Origin: Oscillospiraceae bacterium
GTDB lineage: Bacteria > Bacillota_A > Clostridia > Oscillospirales > Ruminococcaceae
Direction of reading: 5' to 3'
Assembly (NCBI GenBank): GCA_900766795.1
Contig: CAAFWX010000228.1
Coordinates: 1-5,515, forward strand
Length of the DNA: 5,515 nt
Shown: one piece after another, positions 1 to 5,514 of the stretch
How positions within the stretch are numbered: the stretch's first letter is position 1
Layout of the letters: each line of letters begins with the position of its first letter
Made by a program: the position numbers and the translations under genes
The notes under the pieces: model-generated
Databases searched by the model: none
What the model saw: the letters and a program-made list of their open reading frames with translations, nothing else
What the model was told of the DNA's origin: nothing

Positions 1-20
1 ACACGACGCTCTTCCGATCT
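1..20. other. Illumina TruSeq adapter remnant at contig end (artefact)
   Basis: The first 20 bases are identical to the last 20 bases of the standard TruSeq read-1 adapter, ending in CTCTTCCGATCT. On the minus strand they read AGATCGGAAGAGC followed by the rest of the familiar adapter read-through. Genomic sequence starts at base 21. The adapter happens to leave the argS frame open, so translating it would add about six false residues (RSEERR) to ArgS. These bases should be masked. Confidence 0.97.
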
Positions 21-1604
21 CATCTCGGGCATTTCGGCAAGCTTTCTGACAAGCGCAAGCTCGGCAGGCTCGGTGTACGAAACTGCGCCGCCCTCGTACT
101 TTATGCCGTCCTCCGCCATCTTCTCGATAACGCGGCAGATTCTCGCGTGAGCGTACTGAACGTAGAATACGGGGTTCTTGCTGGACTCCTCAACGGCAAG
201 GTCGAGGTCAAATTCAAGGTGGGTGTTTGCGTCGCGCAGGTTGAAGAAGAAGCGCGCAGCGTCAATCGGCACCTCGTCAAGCAGCGTAGTAAGCGTTATT
301 GCCTTGCCCGAACGCTTCGACAGCTTTACTACCTCGTTGTTTCTCACCAGCATAACCATCTGCATGATAACAACGTCAAGCTTCTTGTCGTCAATTCCCA
401 TTGCAGCAAGGCAGATACGCATACGCTGAACATAGCCGTGGTGGTCTGCGCCGAGTACGTTTATCGCCTTGTCGTAGCCGCGGGTCACAAGCTTGTTGTA
501 GTGGTACGCGATGTCGGGTACAATGTATGTGGGGAAGCCGTTGGAGCGCACAAGAACAAAGTCCTGGTCGCCGCCGAAGTCGGTTGCCCTGAGCCAGAGA
601 GCGCCCTCGCTCTCATAGGTGTGACCGCCTGCTTTCAGCTTCTCGATGACCTCCTTGACAGCGCCGCTGTTGTGCAGGCTGCTCTCCTTGAACCAGTTGT
701 CGTACTTGATGCGGTACTTCAGCAAGTCGGCTTCAAGGCGCTCCTCGTTAAGCGGCAGCGCGTACTCAACAAGCGCCGCTCTGCGCTCCTCGGAGGTCTT
801 TGCCATGAGCGCGTCGCCGCCGAATTTGTCGTAATAGTTCTTTGCGTGCTCGATGATATCCTGCCCAAGATACACGTCGTTAGGCATGAAGAAGGTCTGC
901 GCAGCCATCTCTGCGGGAGCTTCGCCCTCGCCGCTGAATGTAACCGTTGCGTCATAAAGCGCCTGCGTAAGCTTTTCCATCTCGGGATTTGCAGCCATCA
1001 GCGCCTTGCCCTCCTCGCTGCAAAGCTGAATGTAACGCAGCTCCAGCGACTTTCCGAACTTTGCAACCTGATTGCCCGCGTCGTTAATGTAGAACTCGCG
1101 GCTTACCTCGTAGCCTGCCTCGGACAGAAGCGAGGAGAGTGTGTCGCCGATTGCGCCGCCGCGCGCGTTGCCTATGTGCATGGGACCCGTGGGGTTCGCG
1201 GAAACGAACTCAACCAGCACGCGCTTTCCTGCACCAAGGTCGGTTTTGCCGTAGTCCGCGCCGAGGTCGATTACGTTCTTCACAACGGAAGAAAACCAAT
1301 TTGCGCCCACAAAGAAATTCAGAAATCCCGGACCTGCAACCTCAATCTTGTCAAAGGCGGTTCCCGAAAGCTCCGCGGCGTCTACTATCATCTGCGCGAT
1401 GGCGCGGGGGTTGGACTTGAGCGCTTTCGCGGACACAAGCGCAACGTTTGCGGAAAAGTCGCCGTGGCTTACATCGGCAGGCACTGTCACCTGAAACGGG
1501 GGAAGCGGCTCTGCGGCGATTTTCTCCTCGGAAACAAGACGCCCGAGCGCGTTCATTATGATATCCTTAACCTGAAGCTTTGCTTCGTTTACTGCGTTAT
1601 ACAT
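21..1604 (-). CDS. argS: Arginyl-tRNA synthetase, 3' end missing
   Basis: This cytoplasmic class Ia synthetase attaches arginine to tRNA-Arg using ATP. The minus frame runs unbroken from ATG at 1604 for 528 codons to base 21. Bacterial ArgS is usually about 550-580 residues, so roughly the last 25-50 residues are lost. The N-terminal tRNA-binding (Arg_tRNA_synt_N) domain covers about residues 1-95, with HGDFSAN at 47-53. The catalytic core has SANPTGPMHIGN at 135-146, where HIGN replaces HIGH (as I recall, common in clostridial ArgS), FPTYIVPDIAYH at 357-368, GADHHGYVQRM at 385-395, and KLSKRSGK at 427-434 as the KMSKS-like loop. The DALR anticodon-binding domain begins before FYVQYAHARI at 480-489 and is cut off. 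The start is supported by GAAAGGA 10 bases upstream. It is the last visible gene of the ddl operon, 25 bases after the DUF1934 gene. Certain as to family. Confidence 0.98.
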
Positions 1605-1629
1605 TCTGTTATGTTCCTTTCAATGTCCT

Positions 1630-2052
1630 TTATAGTCTTACTTTAAGCGTAATCTCGTTTTCTGTAACCAAACCGCCGTTTATGTCGATGGTGTATTTCA
1701 GATGAAGCCTGCCGCCCTTTGCGGTGATGTTGTTGTCAAGCTGCACCGTTGAAATGCCAATCATGCAGTCGCCGTACTCCGTGCCGTAATGGCAGAAGTG
1801 ACGCTTGCCCCTTTCAAAAACAAGGCTTGAGAAATACTTCCCCGTTCTTGTCATGGTCATTTTGTCGGCGTCTATACATAGCTGAACATGACTCCCCGCA
1901 TAGCCTGTCGCTTCGCTCTCGTCATAGTCAACGTAAAAAGCGCCCTTATGCTCGCGAAACTCCCCCTTGGTGAAAAGCTCGGCGGTGTCGGTGTTTCCCT
2001 CGGCGGTAGCGCTGGTGTTCAGAGTTATGCTTGCGTTATCCAAATCTTTCAA
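1630..2052 (-). CDS. DUF1934 family (YwiB-like) protein of unknown function
   Basis: This encodes a 140-residue protein with no signal peptide or membrane segment. It is built of alternating polar/hydrophobic stretches expected of a beta-barrel. It resembles B. subtilis YwiB (DUF1934, calycin-like fold) in length, in the opening SITLNTSA segment (residues 8-15, compared with ITLHVKS in YwiB), in a following F-T-x-G-x-F element near 26-31, and in an FYVDYDESEATG segment at about 39-50. The cellular role is not established. The strongest support is context: the gene sits directly upstream of argS, the same order as ywiB-argS in Bacillus. The start is uncertain. The given start is TTG at 2052 with GAAAGG only 3 bases upstream. 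TTG at 2043 has that site at 12 bases, and an ATT at 2076 has a perfect GGAGGG 5 bases away. The stop TAA at 1632-1630 is 25 bases before argS. Confidence 0.85.
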   Translation of the reverse strand: MKDLDNASITLNTSATAEGNTDTAELFTKGEFREHKGAFYVDYDESEATGYAGSHVQLCIDADKMTMTRTGKYFSSLVFERGKRHFCHYGTEYGDCMIGISTVQLDNNITAKGGRLHLKYTIDINGGLVTENEITLKVRL

Positions 2053-2077
2053 CTGCCTTTCGTTTCGCTGTGGAATA

Positions 2078-3154
2078 TCAGCCCTCCGCGTTGCGCTCGA
2101 CCGCCAGCTGAATCAGCTTGTCAAGAAGCTCCGGATAGGGTATCCCCATATTCTCCATCAGCTTCGGATACATGCTTATGGGCGTGAAGCCGGGGATTGT
2201 GTTTATCTCGTTGAGGATTATGTCGTCCTCCGTCACAAAGAAATCAACTCTCGAAAAGCCGCTGCACCCCATTGCGTGATATGCTTTCTTGGCAATCTCA
2301 CGCAGCGCGGTCATCTGCTCCTCGCTTATCTTCGCGGGAATGTCAAGCACGGAGGTGCCCAGCTTGTATTTTGCGTCGTAGTCGTAGAACTCCTCGGCGG
2401 GAGTAATCTGCCCGGGGATTGACGCGAGAAGGTCAACGCCGTTTCCGAGAACAGCGCACTCAACCTCCTTGCCGATTATCTCGGTTTCAATAACAACCTT
2501 CGCGCTGTGGGCGAACGCAATGCGAATGCCGCTTTTCAGCGCTTCGCGGTCAGCCGCGCGGCTTACGCCAACAGATGAACCCGCCGTTGCGGGCTTCACA
2601 AACAGAGGATAGCCGCCGAGCTTTGCTTCCGCCTCGCTGCACGAGGCGTCGATGTCAGAAAGCGCGTCGCGTTGAAGCGTGACGTAGGGAGCGGTTTTAA
2701 TTCCCGCCGCGTCAAGTATGGTGTGCGTGATGGACTTATCCATACAGGCAGCGGAGCTTGTCATATCGCAGCCAACGCAGGGAAGCCCTGCCAGCGTGCA
2801 AAGAGCCTGCACCGTTCCGTCCTCGCCGTTCATTCCGTGAAGCACGGGGAACACTGCGTCCACACGTCTGATATAGGCGCTGTCGTCCTTTCCGAGAACA
2901 ACGATTCCCTTATTCATGCTGTCGGGGCTGATGAATGCGGTGCAGCAGTCGGGGTTGTTCTCCCACGCGCCTGTCTTTATGTCCTCATACTCGCCGGGAT
3001 AATACATCCAGTGTCCCTTTCGCGTGATTCCTATGCACATGACGTCATAGAGGTCATGCGGGATATTCGTCAATACGGAATATGCAGAAACCAGCGAAAC
3101 CTCATGCTCGCTGCTCGCGCCGCCGAACAAAACGGCGATTTTCATTCTTGCCAT
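2078..3154 (-). CDS. ddl: D-alanine--D-alanine ligase (DdlA-type)
   Basis: This cytoplasmic ATP-grasp enzyme joins two D-alanines into the dipeptide that MurF adds to the peptidoglycan precursor. At 358 residues it matches DdlA-type enzymes (about 360). Visible motifs are the N-terminal substrate loop KIAVLFGGASSEHEVS (5-20, Glu16 equivalent to E. coli DdlB Glu15), FPVLHGMNGEDG (102-113), MDK (138-140), the ATP-grasp lysine and loop KPATAGSSVGVS (187-198, Ser193 equivalent to DdlB Ser150), the omega-loop EFYDYDAKYK (255-264, Lys262/Tyr263 equivalent to DdlB Lys215/Tyr216), SRVD (301-304), and the metal-binding NEINTIPGFT (315-324). The omega-loop tyrosine argues for D-Ala-D-Ala rather than D-Ala-D-Lac synthesis. 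ATG at 3154 has AGGGG 9 bases upstream; Met4 is the alternative. It is the first gene of the operon and ends 25 bases before the DUF1934 start given here. Confidence 0.97.
   Translation of the reverse strand: MARMKIAVLFGGASSEHEVSLVSAYSVLTNIPHDLYDVMCIGITRKGHWMYYPGEYEDIKTGAWENNPDCCTAFISPDSMNKGIVVLGKDDSAYIRRVDAVFPVLHGMNGEDGTVQALCTLAGLPCVGCDMTSSAACMDKSITHTILDAAGIKTAPYVTLQRDALSDIDASCSEAEAKLGGYPLFVKPATAGSSVGVSRAADREALKSGIRIAFAHSAKVVIETEIIGKEVECAVLGNGVDLLASIPGQITPAEEFYDYDAKYKLGTSVLDIPAKISEEQMTALREIAKKAYHAMGCSGFSRVDFFVTEDDIILNEINTIPGFTPISMYPKLMENMGIPYPELLDKLIQLAVERNAEG
2082..2087 (-). promoter_or_regulatory. Strong Shine-Dalgarno sequence inside the end of ddl
   Basis: On the minus strand GGAGGG lies within the last two sense codons of ddl (GAG GGC, just before TGA). 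It is the best ribosome-binding sequence in the window, yet no ATG, GTG or TTG in the DUF1934 frame follows at a normal distance. The codon 5 bases downstream is ATT at 2076-2074, in frame with the DUF1934 gene. It may therefore set a rare ATT start, or support re-initiation at the TTG codons further on. Confidence 0.45.
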
Positions 3155-3330
3155 ATATTTTCACCCCTGCGAGCGTATCTCAAACGCCGCATCCTTTCAG
3201 ATTAGTATATGCACAAACCCGCCCCGTAATTCGCTTTGTGCGCGGTATACCTATCAGCCTATCCGCCGCAGCCCGAAGAAAGCGGCGAAAACGCCCCGAA
3301 TTGTTTGCAGGACAAATCAGCCAAACATAT
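3155..3330 (-). promoter_or_regulatory. Long structured 5' leader of the ddl operon
   Basis: If transcription starts about 7 bases past the -10 box at 3337, the ddl mRNA has about 175 untranslated bases. On the minus strand the leader holds a small GGCG-TTTT-CGCC hairpin (3295-3284), a 6-bp hairpin CGCCGC/GCGGCG (3287-3282 with 3269-3264, 12-base loop), and a perfect 7-bp hairpin GCACAAA/TTTGTGC (3241-3235 with 3217-3211, 17-base loop). The first two share bases 3284-3287 and cannot form together. A second GCGGCG at 3190-3185 could also compete for the same CGCCGC. I see no U-tract terminator, no T-box sequence and no riboswitch consensus I recognise. No supported gene lies in this stretch. 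Confidence 0.45.
3164..3168 (-). promoter_or_regulatory. Ribosome-binding site of ddl
   Basis: AGGGG on the minus strand, followed by TGAAAATAT and the ATG at 3154. The 9-base spacing favours that ATG over Met4 nine bases further on. Confidence 0.75.
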
Positions 3331-3336
3331 ATCTTT

Positions 3337-3365
3337 ATTATAGCATAACAGCCGCTGTTTTGCAA
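3337..3365 (-). promoter_or_regulatory. Sigma-A promoter of the ddl operon
   Basis: On the minus strand: -35 TTGCAA (3365-3360), a 17-base spacer, and a perfect -10 TATAAT (3342-3337) preceded by TGC, giving an extended -10. This is close to consensus in every element. It fires leftward into the ddl leader and is the only strong promoter found for ddl, the DUF1934 gene and argS. It diverges from the promoter at 3481-3509, with about 115 bases between the two -35 boxes. Confidence 0.88.
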
Positions 3366-3480
3366 GTGTTTATACGAATATTTTACAGCTTCTTGACGTA
3401 TGCTCCCGCCAAGACTTAGCAAAGCGGGAAATTATTGCGTTTTGGGGCATTTTCAGACGTAAAGCTGCATACAAAGGTTC

Positions 3481-3509
3481 TTGACTTTTTCAACAATGTG
3501 TGTTAAAAT
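3481..3509 (+). promoter_or_regulatory. Sigma-A promoter of the SCP2-like gene
   Basis: -35 TTGACT (3481-3486), a 17-base spacer, and -10 TAAAAT (3504-3509) preceded by TGT, so an extended -10. The predicted start point is about 3516. This leaves only about 4 bases before the ATG at 3520 but a normal leader before the ATG at 3553. Confidence 0.87.
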
Positions 3510-3535
3510 GTAGAAAAAAATGCTCATCGGGCAGA

Positions 3536-3542
3536 GAAAGGA
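3536..3542 (+). promoter_or_regulatory. Ribosome-binding site that fixes the SCP2-like start
   Basis: GAAAGGA with a 10-base gap to ATG at 3553, the same sequence and spacing seen before argS. It lies downstream of the in-frame ATG at 3520, so it selects the later codon. Confidence 0.75.
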
Positions 3543-3552
3543 ATACAGGCAT

Positions 3553-3900
3553 ATGACTTACGAAGAAATAGTTGAACACGCAAAGCTTATCGTTGAGAAA
3601 AAAGATGTCAGCAAGAACAACGGTCATCTGGCAGTTCAAATCGACATCACAGGCGAGGGTGCAGGCTGCTTTTATGTTGAGCTTAAAGACAAGCAGCTTC
3701 ACGTTGAACCCTATGACTACAAGGACCGCGACTGCAAGATAATTGCTTCTGCGGATGTGCTTACAAAGCTTGTGACAGGCAAATACGACGCCGTTGCGTC
3801 TTTTATGGCGGGCAAGCTTAAGGTTGAGGGCAGCGTTGAAAAGGCGCTGGAATTTGCACAGCTTCTGAAATCCCCCGACAAGAAAACTAAGAAGAAATAA
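3553..3900 (+). CDS. Stand-alone SCP2 (sterol carrier protein 2) domain protein
   Basis: This is a 115-residue soluble protein made of a single SCP2-like domain, a fold that holds hydrophobic or acyl ligands in an alpha/beta pocket. The helix MTYEEIVEHAKLIVEKK leads into strands HLAVQIDITGEG (25-36) and GCFYVELKDKQLHVEP (38-53). The family signature follows: CKIIASADVLTKLVTGKYDA (61-80), ASFMAGKLKVEGSVEKALEF (82-101), AQLL. The C-terminus is a lysine-rich tail (KTKKK). There is no signal peptide, so it should be cytoplasmic. An in-frame ATG at 3520 would add 11 residues, but it almost coincides with the predicted transcription start and has no ribosome-binding site. The gene has its own promoter and terminator, so it looks monocistronic. 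Its base composition appears more AT-rich than the neighbouring genes. Ligand and physiological role are unknown; a sterol is unlikely in this type of organism (inference). Confidence 0.92.
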   Translation: MTYEEIVEHAKLIVEKKDVSKNNGHLAVQIDITGEGAGCFYVELKDKQLHVEPYDYKDRDCKIIASADVLTKLVTGKYDAVASFMAGKLKVEGSVEKALEFAQLLKSPDKKTKKK

Positions 3901-3924
3901 ACACCAATACATAGCATAATAAAC

Positions 3925-3954
3925 GGGCGCAAATTTTGCGCCCATTTTGTTTTC
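3925..3954 (+). terminator. Intrinsic terminator of the SCP2-like gene
   Basis: GGGCGC (3925-3930) pairs with GCGCCC (3938-3943) around a 7-base AAATTTT loop whose A and T bases can extend the stem. It is followed by a T-rich tract ATTTTGTTTTC. It begins 24 bases after the TAA and separates the SCP2-like gene from the transporter. Confidence 0.88.
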
Positions 3955-3993
3955 GCTATGAGATGAAAAAAGATGGAGCGTTCAAATTCTCCC

Positions 3994-4020
3994 TGAGTAA
4001 AACACTCAAGAATAATTCTT
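3994..4020. repeat. Two abutting inverted repeats upstream of the transporter
   Basis: TGAGT-AAAAC-ACTCA (3994-4008) is directly followed, sharing one base, by AAGAAT-A-ATTCTT (4008-4020). Both are perfect. They lie 44-70 bases before the transporter start, just upstream of and touching the region expected for its -35 element. They may be an operator for a dimeric regulator. Short AT-rich palindromes also arise by chance. Confidence 0.35.
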
Positions 4021-4038
4021 CCGCAAATGCAGATATTA

Positions 4039-4044
4039 TATAAA
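4039..4044 (+). promoter_or_regulatory. Possible -10 element of the transporter gene
   Basis: TATAAA within the AT-rich stretch TATTATATAAAAAAC; TATTAT at 4034 is an alternative. No convincing -35 lies 16-18 bases upstream (TTCTTC at 4016-4021 at best). The promoter is therefore weak or activator-dependent, or is not placed correctly here. Confidence 0.35.
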
Positions 4045-4063
4045 AAACATTTCGGAGCGGATT

Positions 4064-5410
4064 ATGATGAAGGATAGCACAAGGGGATTTTCGGGAAAGC
4101 TTGGGTTTGTTATGTCGGCGGCAGGGTCGGCTGTCGGGCTGGGGAATATCTGGCGATTCCCCTATCTTGCGGCGGAAAACGGCGGCGGAATTTTTTTACT
4201 GGTGTATATCGTCGTGACGCTGGTGTTCGGGTTTCCCATTATGGCGATGGAAATTGCAATCGGGAGAAAAACCGTAAGCCCCAGCATAGCCGCCTACGGA
4301 AAGCTGGACAAAAGGGGCAGCGCCATTGGCTGGCTCACTGCGGCGGTCACGCTGATTACTCTCCCCTACTACTGCGTGATTGGCGGCTGGGTGATGAAAT
4401 ACACCTGCGTGTTCCTTTTCGGGAACGGCACGCAGGCGGTTGCCCCGAGCTTTTTTTCGGGATTTCTCTCGCAGAGCTTTGAGCCGCTTATATGGCAGCT
4501 TGTGTTCCTTGCGATAAGCGCTTTGGTGCTTCTGGGTGGAATCAAGGACGGAATCGAGCGCGCAAACAAAATCCTTATGCCCGCACTCATCGTGCTGGCG
4601 GCGGGAGTTGCCGTGTATTCCCTGCTGAACGAGGGCGCTCTCAGCGGGCTTTCGTACTATCTCAAGCCCGACTTCTCGAAGTTTTCGTTCCAAACGGTGC
4701 TTGCAGCTACGGGGCAGATGTTCTACTCCCTTTCGCTGTCAAGCGGAATCATGGTGACATTCGGAGCTTACCTCGGAAGAAACGTCAGCATTGAAAAATC
4801 CGTCAAGCTGGTGGAGGTTTTCGACATCGGAATTGCGTTCCTTTCGGGGCTTATCGTCATCACCTCGGTGTTCGCATTTTCGGGCGGCGAACAGGCGGCG
4901 CTTTCGGCAGGGGCAGGGCTTTTGTTTGAAACAATGCCGGCGGTTTTCGTTTCCATGCCCTTTGGCGAAGCGGCAGGGGCAGTGTTCTTCCTGCTGGTGC
5001 TTTTTGCAACGCTGAGTTCGGCAATCTCCATGATGGAGGTCAATGTTGCGAACCTCGTCGGAGTTTTCGGCATGAAGCGCTCAAACGCTGTCATTTTGCT
5101 GGCGGCTGTGCTGTTCGTGCTGGGACTTCCCTCCGCACTCGGCTATAATCTGCTGGAAAACGTGCGCCCGCTTGGCATGACTATCCTCGACTTCGCCGAC
5201 TTTATCGGGAACACCGTCGTCACGCCGATTGCCGCGCTGATTGCCTGCCTGTTCATCGGCTGGGTCGTGCACCCGCGCGTGCTGTCGCAGGAAATCGCCC
5301 ATGAGGGAGTGTTCTCACGCAGAAAAAGCTTTGAGTTCATCATCCGCTGGGCGGCCCCTGTTTTCATCGCGGCGGTAATGGTGGGGACTATCGGCGAACT
5401 GCTGGCGTAA
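4064..5410 (+). CDS. Sodium-dependent transporter, neurotransmitter:sodium symporter (NSS) family
   Basis: This is a 448-residue inner-membrane Na+-coupled symporter with the LeuT fold, most likely for amino acids; the substrate cannot be read from the sequence. TM1 carries the signature GSAVGLGNIWRFPY (21-34), whose unwound segment supplies Na+ and substrate ligands. ENGGG (38-42) follows. TM6 has GQMFYSLSLSSG (217-228), with Ser at the LeuT Thr254 position. TM8 has ATLSS (315-319), matching the Na2-site A-G-L-T-S of LeuT. I count 11 hydrophobic segments, the last at about 423-447, the usual number for prokaryotic NSS proteins such as MhsT and Tyt1. Asp254 in TM7 (VFDIGIAFLSG) sits where chloride-independent bacterial members carry an acidic residue. 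Start: ATG at 4064 or the adjacent ATG at 4067, with GGAG at 4054-4057. No partner gene is seen; it appears to be transcribed alone. Confidence 0.96.
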   Translation: MMKDSTRGFSGKLGFVMSAAGSAVGLGNIWRFPYLAAENGGGIFLLVYIVVTLVFGFPIMAMEIAIGRKTVSPSIAAYGKLDKRGSAIGWLTAAVTLITLPYYCVIGGWVMKYTCVFLFGNGTQAVAPSFFSGFLSQSFEPLIWQLVFLAISALVLLGGIKDGIERANKILMPALIVLAAGVAVYSLLNEGALSGLSYYLKPDFSKFSFQTVLAATGQMFYSLSLSSGIMVTFGAYLGRNVSIEKSVKLVEVFDIGIAFLSGLIVITSVFAFSGGEQAALSAGAGLLFETMPAVFVSMPFGEAAGAVFFLLVLFATLSSAISMMEVNVANLVGVFGMKRSNAVILLAAVLFVLGLPSALGYNLLENVRPLGMTILDFADFIGNTVVTPIAALIACLFIGWVVHPRVLSQEIAHEGVFSRRKSFEFIIRWAAPVFIAAVMVGTIGELLA

Positions 5411-5484
5411 ATCTTGGGCACATCGCACTCTCCATGATTATCGGCGCATTCAACACAGAACGTAACTTTCTCATTCCAATCCAC

Positions 5485-5514
5485 AAAAAACAGCCCCGAA
5501 AGAATCGGGGCTGT
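5485..5514. terminator. Terminator-type hairpin at the right edge
   Basis: A perfect 10-bp stem ACAGCCCCGA/TCGGGGCTGT (5490-5499 and 5505-5514) with a 5-base loop. On the minus strand it is followed directly by T residues (A-run 5485-5490 on the plus strand), making it a textbook terminator for a leftward gene beyond the edge. The plus-strand flank is cut off after one base, so use for the transporter as well (bidirectional terminator, 79 bases past its stop) is possible but unproven. The stretch 5411-5484 holds no supported gene. Confidence 0.8.

Noticed and set aside
143..146. ArgS residues 143-146 HIGN instead of HIGH as a catalytic defect (residue numbers)
   Set aside because: Variation of the last residue of this motif is, from memory, common in clostridial ArgS proteins, and the rest of the active site is intact, so no loss of function is implied.
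147..1646. A 499-codon open frame on the plus strand
   Set aside because: It lies wholly antisense to argS, whose frame carries all the family motifs. The plus-strand translation is rich in Val, Leu, Cys and His with no recognisable domain, and there is no promoter or ribosome-binding site for it. It is a by-product of argS codon use.
3142..3192. 16-codon upstream ORF on the minus strand whose TGA overlaps the second Met codon of ddl (ATGA)
   Set aside because: The arrangement would allow translational coupling, but its ATG has AAAGG directly against it with no spacing, and ddl has its own well-placed AGGGG site at the earlier ATG. Probably chance.
3393..3421. Second rightward promoter, TTGACG with TTAGCA 17 bases on
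   Set aside because: The -10 is poor, and the promoter at 3481 is far better and correctly placed for the gene.
3180..3422. 80-codon minus-strand ORF in the ddl upstream region
   Set aside because: It spans the ddl promoter itself, has no family resemblance, and its composition follows the mixed AT-rich and GC-rich non-coding sequence.
3520..3552. Earlier in-frame ATG for the SCP2-like gene
   Set aside because: It is about 4 bases from the predicted transcription start and has no ribosome-binding site, whereas ATG 3553 has GAAAGGA at 10 bases and begins a family-typical N-terminus.
3490..3945. 151-codon minus-strand ORF over the SCP2-like gene
   Set aside because: It is antisense to a gene with promoter, ribosome-binding site, domain and terminator, and it includes the terminator sequence.
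4196..5484. Several antisense ORFs of 73-165 codons over the transporter
   Set aside because: They are shadows of the 448-codon NSS gene. None shows a domain, start signal or promoter.
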